Counted from the first letter of the stretch, positions 32,930 to 45,267 are shown. The stretch: DNA of 64,000 nt from Rhizomys pruinosus (GCA_009823505.1 VZQC01005070.1:2849992-2913991), one strand, 5' to 3'. Program-made: numbers and translations. The notes: a model not told the origin generated them from the sequence alone.

Positions 32930-35900
32930 CTGATTTTCCAGTAGGAGTGTATTTCCTTTTGAGATCTGCATTAATTTACTGCTACAGTCAAAGGTTAACT
33001 ACTATTGTGAATGCTGTGCTTAGTTGGACAAATGGTACTGTATACTTCTGCTGCCCTGACAATTTACTGCTGTTTATGGTATCTGGGAATATGGCTTAAT
33101 AGTGGGGTCATTGTTAACCATTAATGATTTTTTACATTCTCATCAGCCCTCTAAACATTAAATAACTGCTATATAATTCTAAGGGAGAGACTTTCTCATC
33201 CATTCAATCTCGATATGCCTGAGTTTGTTGCTAAATATGCATAACACATATTAGTAATCAAAGGATATATTTTGACAAGTAGCTGTTATGGGCAGAGCTT
33301 ATCCAAATGTAACCAACTATGAAGGAAGTAAAGCTGGTTTTTCTCTGCCCCCTTTGTGCTCACCACAGACCGTGTTTCCAATGTAGTCTTAACATCCAGC
33401 ATAATCTTTTTAGTAGGCCTTGGAGAAGGAAGTGAATTATATATCCATCCTTGAATACTGAAGGTCCAGAGGCATGTCAGTTCTGAAGAGATACTTGGGG
33501 CATGCTTTCTGAGTTGAACTACAGAAAAATTGTACTGCTGTTGGGTTATGGCACCCTTTTATTTTAATTAAATCAATCTTGGGATGCAAATGCCTTTGAG
33601 AAGTGCAATAAAATCTCTAATTGTGGATTTCAGATGCTGACAAGGAAAGGTATTTGAGGTAGTGTATTTTAGTGCCTTCCTTGTACTACATTTTGGACCA
33701 ATGCCTGCTGCTAAAATTCGACCTGAATGTTATCTAACTTGAAAATAAAACTAAAACCTTACCTCCCGTGACTATGCAAACCACCCACGTTGCAGGCCTT
33801 CATGCTGGGAGAAATAACAATTCTTCAAAAAAAAGACTTCAAATGCTTGCAAAATATAAGCTTCATAATTAGGAAGCTGGGAGAGAGATCTACCAAGCAT
33901 TTCATTATTGTCCCTGCCAGTACTTTTTGTTACCACTGTGGCTTTAGGGGCCACACATGGCCAATCCACCTGAGTTTTCAGGACTTGCAGTCCCTCTAAA
34001 TAGAGCATGGATACGGCTCTCATGCAGGCTTTCTGAATACTTCCTCTGAATGTGGAACACAACTATTCAAAGAGAGTTTGAGGCATTTCCCCAGCAGATT
34101 TGTGAGCCGCTTAGTATAATAGAACCATCTGCCAAAGGTGAAGGCCTGCTTCCTGGTGAAAAGGTAGCCTACAGATAATGGCTCTCCGGGAGCTGTGTTC
34201 AGCATGCAGCCTGAGCAGGAGTGGTCCGCCCAAGACACTGTCTCCTGTCATCCCCTTTCTCCTGAGTCAGCGGGGACCAGAATGCACAGGGACCCTCTAT
34301 AGGCCTGCTATCAAAGAACACTGATTTGTTGATGTAGCTTCCCAACAGCTCACAAGAAAAGAACTCTCAACATCAGGGACAGGCAAAGCACATTTTTGAA
34401 GTCCTTTTTGCTAGAGGACTTCAGATCATACTCCAGCAATGTGAATCAATCCTAAGGCACTAAGGAACCAAGAATAGTCTTGGCTGGATCAGCTGAGGAG
34501 AGCAACCAGAATGGAAAAATAAATCATGGCTCCTACGCTCATCTGAGATTAACAGGAGTTACTACGGCTTTTCTAGTTGTGGCAAATGGGTATCCTATTA
34601 TTAAAATAGAAGAGTCTTAATAAGTTTGTTTTAATTTTCTGAAAGGAGCATACGGTTGTTGCCATTTCTCTCTGGCTATTGCTTGGGTGTGCATATTTCT
34701 TATATCATTGTGTCATCCTACAAGACTACTGGTTTCATCAGCTATTGGCCATGCATTAGTGATCACAAGTGGAACAATCCCACTGTGGTTATACTGAAAC
34801 AATTGTACTTTAGGAGAAAAATGGTATCATTTGAGGAAGAAGAGCAGTTATAACAGTGAACTTCATAGTCAAATATAAAATGGGAAGTTCTCCTGGAACA
34901 CATGTACTTATTGAATCTTTCCTCTTCCCACTCCACAGAAAACTCCACTGAAAACATATTAGGAAACTCATTCTTTTATGACACCACTCAGTGCTGCTGA
35001 TAGCCTGTTATGTGATGATTTTAATGGATAGAAAATCTAATATGATTAGATGTACTTTTGAGTTTTTTGTAATAATAATTACGATTATGATTGTGGCCAA
35101 TCTAAATATCATCCACTAAAATTCTGCAGTAAGAAATCTTAGCACTGTTTAAATCTATCCACAGCATTAACTCCTAGGACCACGTATGTGTATCACCCAG
35201 TGGTTCTCAGTAACAGACTTCAAAATTCCGAATTTCAGTAACACCAAGGTTCTTGTGGACTCCTATTCCAGAGACTGTTGCCAGAATTAGCAGTTATTGG
35301 GGTGTGAATGTGTGTGTGTCTGTGTGCATCCATGCATTCCCCCTACTAGGTTATAATGCCATACTGCTTTGCATTAACACTGAGGTTTTAGAAACTCCAT
35401 AATATATCTATTGCTAAGACACCATACAATGGGAGTCTTATATGAGTCGAAAATGTTGAATAAAGATTAGCCTTGCTTTAAGCAACATTACAAACATCTG
35501 ATTCTGCATTTATTTTTCAATTGTTCATAATTACTCTTTTATTCTGTTCTCTGCATGAGACTTCTATTTGACCCTAGATTGCTCATTATTACCAGAAACA
35601 CAACATAAAAGCCTGCCTTTCAGGGTTTTAATATCCACCAGTAAAACCCTGGTTTTATAGAAATAGATACAGGTATTGAGTTCTCTCCATAAAGTTCATA
35701 GGGGATTCATGACTTCTTGGCCACTTTTAATTTACATACAGCATACTTTTTCAGTGTAATTGTCATCTCAGGATTTTAGAAGGAAATTATTATAACTATA
35801 ATCCCAATATAATAATCTAGACAGTCTGGGTAAAATTTTGTTTTTTATAGACATAGGCTTATAAACTATTTATGCTGAAGTTAGGAGGCAAAACACCTTT

Positions 35901-36270
35901 TATTTTTCCCCCTATGGTATTACATTTACTGTTCTTGTACCTTTAAACCATATCTACAATTGATTGAATGGTTCAGAGCAATACAATGTTATTATAAAGC
36001 TTTTGCAAAGCTGTGGGGATGTTTGTTTTGCCCTTGTACATTACTTGTCACTGTGGAAAATGTACCAGTATAAACACCAAGATCTTAGCAGAATAGAAAA
36101 GTTGTTTCCAACTATGTGCCTGGCACAAAGAAAAATTTCACACTGAATTTGAAACTATAACGTATCATTCTTGGGAGGGAGGCTCCCTATTGTTTGGTAT
36201 CAAGGTGTACTATACACATTTACTTGCCACTTAAGGCTACTCATTACTTTATATTGAAAAAGACATAATC
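32930..36270. other. 3.3 kb of unique non-coding DNA
   Basis: The longest stretch without a repeat I am sure of. Frames up to 96 residues (33772-34062, minus) show no family motif. A possible relic with TGGTTCTCAG at 35201 is too weak to name. Low repeat density could mean conserved or constrained sequence, but no exon, splice pair or RNA fold was evident. Confidence 0.5.
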
Positions 36271-36418
36271 AAGCTGGACATGGCGGCACACAGCTTTAAT
36301 CCTATCACTTGGGAGGCAGAGGCAGGTGGATCTTTGTGAGTTCAAGGTCAGTCTGGTCTATAGACCGAGTTCCAGGCCAGCTGAGGCAACAAGGAGACCC
36401 TGTCTCAAAAATACCAAA
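36271..36418 (+). mobile_element. B1 SINE, plus strand
   Basis: AAGCTGGACATGGCGGCACA, GCTTTAATCCTATCACTTGG, GAGTTCAAGGTCAGTCTGG and GACCCTGTCTCAAAAATACC. Its tail runs directly into the tetranucleotide repeat. Confidence 0.93.
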
Positions 36419-36422
36419 AAAA

Positions 36423-36453
<31 letters not shown>

Positions 36454-36547
36454 GAAGGAAGGAAGGAAGGAAGGAAGGAAGGAAGGAAGGAAGGAAGGAA
36501 GGAAGGAAGGAAGAAAGAAAGGAAGGAAAGAAAAAAAGAAAGAAAAA
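36413..36547. repeat. (GAAA)n-(GGAA)n microsatellite grown from a B1 tail
   Basis: AAAG units change to GGAA units and back. All long Lys/Arg/Glu-rich frames on the plus strand and Ser/Phe/Leu-rich frames on the minus strand at 36305-36586 come from it. Confidence 0.97.
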
Positions 36548-37454
36548 CACATTGTCTTCAAGGGGTTAATAAAATTTTTCCTTTAAAACAGATACCATCT
36601 TCCAGGGGGATAATTGATCTTGTTTTGCAACTTCATATGGGCCTTAATGTAGATGGGTGACAATATGTTTCCACATGCTGGACTTGAAGGGTCATTCTCA
36701 TTGGTAATACCATGAAAGCAAAATGTTTCTCTAATAATTAGTTAGCTCTTATAATAAAGGAAAAATTCCTTGCTCAGAGCTCTGTCTTTATTAGTCTTTA
36801 CATCAATCTAATCTCTGCCTTTAACAAAAAAAGACCTTATTATGGTTGAAAGTTTTATCATTTAAAGAATTTTTGACAAATAGAAAAAAAATGTAACAAA
36901 AATTTCCTAGAATTTTTTTATTTTCTTGAGTTTTCTCTTCTTTTTTTACTTAAAGTGAGGATATATTTAAGCTTTATCTTTTATTCATATGAGCTGGTGT
37001 AGCTTAGAATTAAGGTTTCTTTTTATAAAAAATACTAAAATAATCAGACCTTTTCAGTGATGAAAGCAAGTAGTGGGATTGGTGATGTGGCATGTTTCTT
37101 GGGGTTGGAAATAGTGAAACCCAGAAATGTTCAAAGTGATGAAGGCAAGATTGATGAGAAGGCACAATCCTAACAGAGTTAAGCAGCTAAATGTCAAACG
37201 AAATCACTGACTTCCCTTTATTCTGATGATGAATTCGGACAGACATTGACTGCCTTCAGTGAGTTTTCAGAGAACTCAACTGAAGCCCACCCAAAAAGGC
37301 TTTGTGACGTGTAAAGTTTAGAAGAAGGTTTGGCTTCTGCCCATGGGGGCACAGGCCTGCTCTTCTAACACTCAGGAGGCAAAAACAGGAAAACTTCAAA
37401 TTATAGGACAGCATGGTCTATAAAACAAAAAGTTGAACTAAGAATATCAGGTGC
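36548..37454. other. Unique stretch with a possible degraded B1
   Basis: Mostly AT-rich unique DNA. About 37331-37430 has ACACTCAGGAGGCAAAAACA and CAGCATGGTCTATAAAAC, which may be a very old B1. Confidence 0.4.
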
Positions 37455-37521
37455 CCTAGAATAGTGCTCAGCAAATCTACAGTATGAGTCTCCTGGTGGA
37501 TCTTCTTAAAATGCAGATTTC
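37455..37521 (+). mobile_element. MER5A-like DNA transposon remnant, left part
   Basis: Ends in CTTAAAATGCAGATTTC, typical of MER5-type hAT relics. The relic continues at 37805 after a younger insertion. Confidence 0.55.
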
Positions 37522-37804
37522 GATTGAACAAACAACCTGTCACCCCCCACTGAATGGTGGGACTGTGGGGGTTTGGGCACAACAGTCTGTAGATTGGTTT
37601 TGCACAAAGGATGCTTATACTCATGGATTATCACTTATAGCTAAAAAATGAAAAAAAAAATCTGAAAGATGCAGGACAGTTATGGCAGAATACATGATCT
37701 GGGATGGGGTGGGGATGGGGGGGAAGGGAAAGGGAAATATGCCTGATCTGAATTGGAAAATGATGTGCGAAATGCACAAACCATCAATAAAAATTAAATT
37801 AAAA
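37522..37804 (+). mobile_element. 283-bp retro-insertion with 14-bp TSD
   Basis: AAAATGCAGATTTC occurs at 37508-37521 and 37805-37818, exactly bounding the block. The block ends CATCAATAAAAATTAAATTA, an A-rich end like L1, and holds a G-rich tract near 37695-37730. I read it as a 5'-truncated L1 3' end, but I could not identify the family with certainty. Confidence 0.75.
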
Positions 37805-37890
37805 AAAATGCAGATTTCAGTAGGTTTGACATGTGACTGAGATCCGGCATTTCTACCAAATTTCCAAGTAGTCCTAGCTGCCAGTTGATA
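37805..37890 (+). mobile_element. MER5A-like remnant, right part
   Basis: AGTAGGTTTGACATGTGACT and GGCATTTCTACCAAATTTCC correspond to the MER5-type 'CAGTAGGTCTGGGG' and 'GCATTTCTAACAAG' landmarks. It joins the left part when the insertion is removed. Confidence 0.55.
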
Positions 37891-38885
37891 ATGTCAAGGA
37901 ATAACAACAACAACAAAAAGTTTAAATACTGAATCACCTCTATTCTCATTAGAAAGAAGTTGAGAAAAGAACCTTGAAATTAGGACATTGGAGATGGACC
38001 AGGAACCTGATTTTATTACTAATCACCTACACCTTGCAGACTAGAACTACATGCTACATTTTGATGAAGACCTTTACATCATGGTAATGGAAGGTATGAC
38101 CACCCTGAAACAGACTGTTTACACAGGAGGCAGAGTAGGGCTAATGTCATGAAGATGTACATTCATATGGAAATGCCCTGACCTGAGGGTAGGAACAGGC
38201 AGGGGACCATATGGGTTTGGACAAACGAAGAATACTGAAGTGTTCTCATTGTGAGAGTGTATAAGGAGACATCCAGGAGATGTATGGTGTGTTACTTGAC
38301 AAAGATTGGAAAATCGGTACCGAGAAAAGACAGAGTAGTGATGGGGATTTCAACTCTCCAGACATCTGTCGGAAGTCTCATTTGGATAACAGCAGAATTT
38401 CTAACAGGTCCCTGTAACAGCTTCTTCTCCCATAGGAGATCACTTCCTGGGGGAACTGGCATTCTGAACTCATTTTTGTCCAATCAGAAAGAATCAGTTG
38501 GCATTTGAACAGTAGTAAGTAATTTAGGAATAAAATACCATATCATTTCAGAGTTCATGTGAGGGCAGGGGGGTGAAGATAGTCATATGTATTATAATTT
38601 ATGCATTGGATTCTGAAACATTTGGAAATGTTTGGCATAACATGAGGGAAGAGAAATTATATCAGCTTTAAAAAAATCACTTTTGGATGTATGATGGTAA
38701 AGAATTCCTAAGGAGAGGGTTCAACTAGTGGTATCTAGGAATTCTACAGGATATCTAGGTAATATGTTTATGCCCAAAGATAGATTGCATTTTTTAGTTC
38801 TATGAAGTCAGTACAAGCCCCATTAATTGATCTCTGTGTTAAGTGGGGTTGGGTGACCTGAGGTTGCCATGTATAGATCCATTGT
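37891..38885. other. Unclassified non-coding stretch
   Basis: An 85-residue plus-strand frame (38251-38508) overlaps a 63-residue frame on the other strand. Neither resembles a family I know; the text may be an old transposon. Confidence 0.4.
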
Positions 38886-38889
38886 ACTG

Positions 38890-39040
38890 ATTTGTTTTTA
38901 TTTGGAGACAAGGTCTCATGTAATCCAGGCTGCCTCAAACTATTCAGCTGAGTAGTTCAAGTTGCCTTGATCTCCTGACCCTATTGTTTCCTGCTCCTCA
39001 ATGCTGCTATTGCAAGTGTGTATCACTGTTCCCTGCTCTG
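38890..39040 (-). mobile_element. Old B1/proto-B1 SINE, minus strand
   Basis: GGAGACAAGGTCTCATGTAA, CCAGGCTGCCTCAAACTATT, CTTGATCTCCTGACC and GTGTGTATCACTGTTCCC follow the 7SL-SINE order with much divergence. Confidence 0.6.
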
Positions 39041-39401
39041 AATTAGTTTTGTATCTCTCACGTTTCATACATACACACTCTCTCATCTCCAAGGCCTTTT
39101 ATGTACTATTGTGTGTCCTCCCCCCCAATATCTCAACTTGTTGAATGATTAATTCCAATTACCTTGTAGTATCAGCTTAATCACAATATAGCAATTCCAA
39201 AGGAGTTTGATTCTCAGAAGGGGGACAAATTTTAGCATTATCAGAATTATTTTTGTGTGTTCCCCCTTTTTCAAAACTGTTGGGCTAACAGACTTTATTT
39301 GTTTCTTCCCCAACTTGTTCCTTCTAACCAATGTCTGGCATATGCTAAACACTCAATACATGATAGTTGTGCAAATAAAGAAGATTAAGTATATATTATT
39401 C

Positions 39402-39556
39402 CTTTTTTTTTTTTTTTTGGTCTTTTTTGAGACAGGATCTCCCTGTAGCCCCAGCTGTCCTGGAACTCACTCTGTAGACCAGGCTGGCCTTGAACTCACA
39501 AAGATCTGCCTGCCTCTGCCTCCCAGGTGCTAGGATTAAAGGCATGTGCCACCACG
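39402..39556 (-). mobile_element. B1 SINE, minus strand, 14-bp TSD
   Basis: Poly(T), then TTTTTTGAGACAGGATCTCC, TGTAGCCCCAGCTGTCCTGG, CTGTAGACCAGGCTGGCCTT and GGATTAAAGGCATGTGCCAC. AGTATATATTATTC flanks it at 39388-39401 and 39557-39570. Confidence 0.97.
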
Positions 39557-39809
39557 AGTATATATTATTCTTGGCCTTTAAGGTCAAGGACTCTGAAGAA
39601 TTAGAATTTTACATTCTGGGGTCCTAGCTGTGATCTTTGCATTTCATTTCTATTTGTCAACTACTTATCTCAACTCCCTTTCTTCCTTCTAATTACTTCT
39701 TCTGAGGAAAATGAGATGACAGATGAACATACCAATTTATTTCTTGACTCTTCCTTCATCAAACATATACATCAAATAAAATATATAATCATGACCCAAA
39801 GATAAACAA

Positions 39810-39979
39810 TTTGAAGGTCAGTGAGATGTTTCAGTTAGTAGGATACCTGTGGTGCCCACATGAAGACCTGACTCAGAACTGCCAGAACCCATGTAAAACT
39901 GGGTATAGCAGGGAGTGCCTGCAAATGCATTGCATGGAGACAGAAAGGAGCAAATCCCTCAGGCTCATTGGTGAGCCAG
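39810..39979 (+). mobile_element. B4/RSINE-like SINE, left part
   Basis: GGTCAGTGAGATGTTTCAGT, GAAGACCTGACTCAGAACTG and GGCTCATTGGTGAGCC are features of composite rodent SINEs. It is interrupted by the element at 39980-40362 and appears to resume after it. Confidence 0.45.
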
Positions 39980-40362
39980 CAGTGCTAGTTAGTGTTTGTC
40001 AGCTTGAAACAAACTAGACACACCTGGGAAGAAGGAACCATGTTGAGGAATTTCCTCCATCAGACTGCCCTGTGCACATCTGTGAGGCATCTTCTTAATG
40101 GGTAATTGATGAAGGAGGACCAGTTCACTGTGTGATTGCTCAGCAAGTAGGTCTGAGCCACACAGAAAAAGTGGCTGAGCAAGCAGAGGGAAGCAAGCTG
40201 CTTCCTCCGTGGCCTGTGCTTCGGTTCCTGCCTCTAGGCTCCTGCTTGAGTCCCTGCCTTGGCTTTGTAGATGATGGACTGTGAGCTGTAAGGCAAATAA
40301 ACCCTTTCCTCCCCAACAATTTTGCTCAGTGTTTTATCAGAGCAACAGAAATCAGATGAGAA
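39980..40362 (+). mobile_element. hAT-Charlie-type (URR1-like) element
   Basis: Starts CAGTGCTAGTTAGTG and contains TTGTCAGCTTGAAACAAACT, CACACCTGGGAAGAAGGAAC and GGCAAATAAACCCTTTCC. The order matches the rodent hAT-type repeat I remember. The right terminus is degraded and an 8-bp target duplication could not be confirmed. Confidence 0.65.
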
Positions 40363-40588
40363 AACCAGCATCAACTGGCTTTGGGTTCAGTGAGATGCCC
40401 TACCTGGAAACAGAGGCAGAAGCAGTCAAGAAAGACCCCTGCTATGAACCTCTGGCTTCCATATGCACATTCAGAAGTGGGCACCTTCATCCCCCACACA
40501 CCCACGTTAACAAGTACATCTGCACATTCATACCACATGCAGATATATACATCCATATCCCCAGGTACACAAAAATAAGCAATTTGAA
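40363..40588 (+). mobile_element. B4/RSINE-like SINE, right part
   Basis: CTGGCTTTGGGTTCAGTGAG, GAAACAGAGGCAGAAGCAG, AACCTCTGGCTTCCATATGC and repeated CACACCCACG/CACATTC-type sequence are the distal half expected of such SINEs. The plus-strand frame at 40281-40655 is a chance frame across three repeats. Confidence 0.45.
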
Positions 40589-40759
40589 GCCAGGCATGGT
40601 GGCGCACACCTTTAATCCTAGTACGTGGGAAGCAGAAGCAGGCGGCTCTTTGTGAGTTCAAGGCCAGCCTGGTCTACAGAGTGAGTTCCAGGACAGCTGG
40701 GTCTATAGGGAGACCCTGTCTTGAAAAACACCAAAAAAAAAAAAAAAGAAAAAAAAAAA
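40589..40759 (+). mobile_element. B1 SINE, plus strand, 12-bp TSD
   Basis: GCCAGGCATGGTGGCGCACA head, GTTCAAGGCCAGCCTGGTCT body and AGACCCTGTCTTGAAAAACA end with a long A tail. AAGCAATTTGAA flanks it at 40577-40588 and 40760-40771. Confidence 0.96.
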
Positions 40760-40771
40760 AAGCAATTTGAA

Positions 40772-41960
40772 AACCAAAAGTAGAAGAAAATTCTAAGTGC
40801 TAACTAGGACTGGACATTTACACTCAGAACAGAAAGAAGAAGTGAAGAGTCTGCTTGGAATGAATTACTGAGGGCTGAAGTTGCCCTGTACTTCATGAAG
40901 AACCTATGGTCATTTATTACTAATACACATTGGAACACTTTCTCTGCCTAAGATAGAACAAAGCAAAGCCTGTGGCTGAAAGCTTCTATGAGGCTGAATT
41001 TAAAGCCTAGGAACAGAGAGCCTCTGGGGAAAACATGGGCCAAACATGGACCAGACAGTCACCCAGTTTGGGGATTAGATGTGAACACCATAAGACAGAA
41101 ACTCCAAGCTACTGGAATGGGACTTTGAGGACTGGATTCTGTTCAAGAGGCTCAATGTTATATGATTGAAGGAAAGTTTCTACTAAAGATGAAATTTGGA
41201 GTTCCAATTTTAAAGCAGTTTGAAAAGCATACTAACATGAAAAATTTAAAAATCAACAACCAAGTATGCAATTTGCTCCAATATAAGTAGAAATGAAGCA
41301 ATCTGCACACAAAAGACTTTAAACTAAATGTGTTTAGTACATTGCGAAGATAAATGATGAAATCGTCTCCAAAATACAGAACAGAAATAATTCTAAAAAT
41401 CATGCAAAGAGAAAATAAAAACAGGTGGAAAATTTAAAAAGAACCAATTAGTATTACCAAAATGAAAAACATAGTCAATTATTTAAAAACAGAAACAAAA
41501 ACATCCATCTAGTGGGGGAGTAGAAACAATAAACAGGTAATTATAGAACAGAATGGTAGATGTAGAGATGGAGAAAAGCAGATGGCCTGCCAAATGCCTC
41601 CTCCATACATGGGGCTCTGATCTGGCCTGGGCTTCAGAGGAAAACAAAACCAGAGACATAGACGGAGCTGAACTGTGTTTTGAAAGAGAAGTCAAAGTTA
41701 GTAGATGAAGAGAGAATTACAACCAGAGACAGAAAGCATTAGGACAAACAAGAACAAGACAGCACACAGAGGAGGTGTTTGCAGGGCTAGGCCATTAGAA
41801 CCAAAATCACAAGGAGAAAGGTGACAAATGCTGCAAACAGCTAGATTATGAGAGACCTGTGATGCACTTTAGTCCCCAAGCATGATGTAATGTTGTGCTA
41901 TTTAATGCAGTCATCACGGGATTGAAATGTGGTACTTATAGCTTTATTTTAAGATAGGTC
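40772..41960. other. Unique non-coding stretch
   Basis: Purine-rich and AT-rich sequence. No repeat, exon or RNA gene recognised. Confidence 0.5.
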
Positions 41961-41964
41961 ACTG

Positions 41965-42150
41965 TTTTGGCAAAGATTTTATTTGCCTTGTTTTATGTGT
42001 ATGGGTATCTTGTCTGCATATATCTAAGTGCACTGTGTGTGTACAGGTGGAAGACAGTGGGAGCTGCCAAGTGGCTGCTGGGAACCAAACCCTGGTCCTC
42101 TGCAGAGAGGCAAGGGCTCTTAACAATTGAGCCATCTCTTCAACCCCATC
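41965..42150 (-). mobile_element. Diverged B2/B3-type SINE, minus strand
   Basis: TTTTATGTGTATGGGTATCT, GGCTGCTGGGAACCAAACCC, GGGCTCTTAACAATTGAGCC and ATCTCTTCAACCC. Confidence 0.85.
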
Positions 42151-42159
42151 CTGACACTT

Positions 42160-42376
42160 TTTTTTTTAAATTTATTTTTTATGTGTATGAGTGTACTGTC
42201 TGCATGTAGGTTTGTGCAGTACCGTCAATGCCACAGAGGTCAGAAGAGGGTGTCGGATTCCTCTGGAACTGGAGTTAAAGACAGTTCTCATCTGCCATGT
42301 GGGTGCTGGGGATCGAACCCGGGTCCTCTGCAAGAGCAGTCGGTGCTCTTAACCGCTAGGCCATCTCTCCAGCCCC
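42160..42376 (-). mobile_element. B2 SINE, minus strand, without the 17-bp duplication
   Basis: TATGTGTATGAGTGTACTGT, CAGAAGAGGGTGTCGGATTC, CTCTGGAACTGGAGTTAAAG (single unit) and AACCGCTAGGCCATCTCTCC. It follows the older SINE at 41965 in the same orientation. Confidence 0.95.
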
Positions 42377-43157
42377 ATGACTCATTTTTAAAAACTATGT
42401 TTTTAAAATGATAGATTAGAGTGTTCATCAAGACTTGGGCTAAGGAAATTAGACAGGATGCTCCTGTCTAGCCCAGTTGAGAAGCAGTGGTGTGAGGAAT
42501 CTTCCCCTTATTCATCATTTCATTCCTAACCCTCAGCCTAGAACCTCAAATCATGTCTGAAGAATTAATTATGTTCATTTTGAAATCGAATGGTTACCAA
42601 AGCTGACAAAGATGAAATTTTTATAGATCTAGAGCCAAAAGCAGCACATTTGTAGACAGAGCATCAGGAATTATATCAACATAAAGACAGTGCATGGTTT
42701 GTATAAAAATAGCTGGAAGAAAGAAACCTTGTTCTAAATGATTTGTTTTAATCTCACAGTCCTGAAGGTAAACTGGCCATTGGCAGAAGACTGGAATCAT
42801 GTTTATCATGAGAGGATTTGAGTAGGATCCAGGACTTCTGTGCAACTGGACAAGGGTTACACCAAAGGATCGGAGAAACATTCCATTTTCATAATAGGCC
42901 AGTGTGGAGAAGTCAGGGGAGGAAAACACATTTCACTCATAGGGAAGACTAAAAAGTACTGCAATGCAAATGCACAGCCTATACAACCCATGTCTCTGCC
43001 TGTGGAACTGCACAGGGTTCTGTAGTGCTCCTAACTGTTGACATTATACCAAATGTAAAATATTAGTAATAAAAATTATACCCTGCATTTGTTTAATGTC
43101 TGTCAATGTCCCTATGACTCTTAGATTCCCTTAAGCTTCTTTTCATTAGAAGTAGAT
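42377..43157. other. Unique non-coding stretch
   Basis: A minus-strand frame of 102 residues (42621-42929) has no recognisable motif. No repeat identified. Confidence 0.45.
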
Positions 43158-43217
43158 CAAATATATGTATATATATATATATTTGTATATATATATATAT
43201 ACATATATACATATATT
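43158..43217. repeat. (TA)n/(TATACA)n microsatellite
   Basis: TA runs with TG and CA interruptions. Confidence 0.94.
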
Positions 43218-43814
43218 CAAACAAATTAAATGCTGCTAACAGCTTTTCTAATTTGTAAACACTTGCATAAACATGAGCTTTATCAAATGCTTAATTAATC
43301 TGAAATGCCAACTTAAAAAGTAACTCAATGAACAATAAGCATGTTTCCACCCCAGGATGTTATTCCATCTGCCTGCTTTCTACAAGCTTAAAAATAAGTT
43401 TCTGTATAAAACCTACTAAATGTGTGGGAAACCATTCAGGAGTTGAAGTTAAGAATAGTTTCAAGTTGACCAAGTATAGTTTGCTTTCTGATTAAACTAT
43501 GTAATAATGGACTTTTAATAAGCAAGTGACTTTTAAGTCAATGAAAGGCCAAGATTTTATGCATCTGCTTTATTATTTATTGCAATAAAATAAAAATCAA
43601 CCATAATTTTATCAATAGACCTTCTCAATTACAGGACTTAAATATTGTATTTTAAATTTAGGGTTTTATATTAATCCCGATTTGCATTACACACTAATAT
43701 TCTTCTGTAATTACAGCTCTCTAGAACTTTTGCTTCAAGTACCAGTTAATAAGCCTATGGTCTTACCCAAGATGGATGTGTTCTTTCACTAAACTATGCC
43801 CCTAATTCTCTTTC
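43218..43814. other. Unique AT-rich stretch
   Basis: Nothing recognised. Confidence 0.5.
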
Positions 43815-43937
43815 TGTCATTTTTGTTTTGAAATGGGGTCTCAGTCAGTTGCCAGGATGGACTTGAACTTGGGAAGTCTTCCTGCTTTTACCTTCTGAGC
43901 ATGGGGGATTACAAGCCCTACACCACTACCCAGCTAT
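43815..43937 (-). mobile_element. Old B1/proto-B1 SINE, minus strand
   Basis: TTGAAATGGGGTCTCAGTCA, CCAGGATGGACTTGAACTTG, CTTCTGAGCATGGGGGATTA and ACACCACTACCCAGCT. Confidence 0.68.
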
Positions 43938-44269
43938 CTCCAGATTTGATAGGGTTATTTTGTGTTATTCACAAAAGATAAGTGTGGCTTTTGACAAATT
44001 CATCCTTCAGTTATCTTCACTGTACACACATTAGGCATTCAAAAACACTCAAAGCACTGCAGTACAAATGAATAACCATATTTCACAATCTTTGCCCTAA
44101 TGGGGAACAAAAATGGGCAACCTTTATTGAATAACTTGTTTGTTAAACAGAGGGTAAAAATAATAGAAATTTCAAGTATCTATGGAAATTATCCAACAGA
44201 GTACCTGTTCACAAAGAAGTCTCTAAAATATGTTAGCCAGGGCATCTACATATACCCATATTAAAATCT

Positions 44270-44345
44270 CTGAAATTAAGGTCCAGAGAGGGGAGTCAGA
44301 TTACTCAAAGTTACAATGACTAATGTGACAGAGTTGGACAGGACA
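44270..44345 (-). mobile_element. MIR SINE remnant, minus strand
   Basis: GGTCCAGAGAGGGGAGTCAG, TTACTCAAAGTTACAATGAC and TGACAGAGTTGGACAGG fit the reversed MIR core (gag-agg-...-AGCTAGTAAGTGGCAGAG). Weak but in order. Confidence 0.45.
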
Positions 44346-45267
44346 TCTCTTTGTCTCCACAGCTGAGCTGATTGTTCTTTCTGTAGGATTCTGCCGACTG
44401 CAGTGCACTAATATCCCTGAAAATATTTTCCTGTCCCTGGCCCCAGGTAACCCTCCAACTAGGGCATGCTTTTGGTATTTATGCTCCTTTCTAATAACAG
44501 TTCTGTGTGGACCAATCTTCTTGGCTGCTGATGAGAATGTTGTGGAGGAGAGAATCAGAAGCCCTGGTGAATGGAGGGAGATTACATCGATTGCTTCCCC
44601 TTTATCTCATGGCCTGCCACTCTATTATAGAAGGAAATTAAGTTGGTCTGGCATGATTCACTCCGCACAAAACCCTGTTTGCTACTCAGAACTCCCTTCC
44701 TTTCTAGGAGATTGTGGTACAATTTAAAAAAAAATAATTTCTTTCAGTATCTTCTTGATTCTTACCTCTAAGCTGTCCAAACTAATTAGTGGATGCTTGG
44801 CTTTCCAAACACCCACTTTGTGAAAGTGAGGCTTCCATATATGCTTGTCTTTGGGACCCCTTGTTATGATTGTTCCAAGCTCTAGAAATTAATAAGAGCA
44901 TATTCTGGAAAACTATGCAGCATGGAGATAGGTCATCAGGCCCTGCCAGTTTTACTGTCGTGTTCTGTCAAGTGTCTTCCACAACTACTTTTCATCTTTC
45001 CATCCTACTGGCTTTCATCCTACATGACTCTCCAGACTCTCTAAGCAGTATTCCTGTCTCTTCTGTTTAACTTTCTCTTAAAGATGGAAGTAAAAAACAA
45101 AGTTAAGTCTCTGGATCCTGACTTTTATTCCTCCTCAATTGGCTGACATCAGACATCTCTTCTTAATAACATTTTTATTCTGTTTTGCTTCCTAGAAAGT
45201 ACAAACCCTTTCCTTAATTATTCTTTATCTTTTTTTTTTTTCATTCTTCTAAGGAAAGATTCTTTGC
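44346..45267. other. Unique non-coding stretch
   Basis: No repeat or coding gene recognised; frames at 44521 and 44870 are short and featureless. Confidence 0.5.

Noticed and set aside
33772..34062. 96-residue minus-strand frame as a gene
   Set aside because: No recognisable domain, no splice context, and an overlapping frame on the other strand of similar quality.
36305..36586. Lys/Arg-rich and Ser/Phe/Pro-rich frames on both strands
   Set aside because: They come from a B1 running into a GAAA/GGAA microsatellite.
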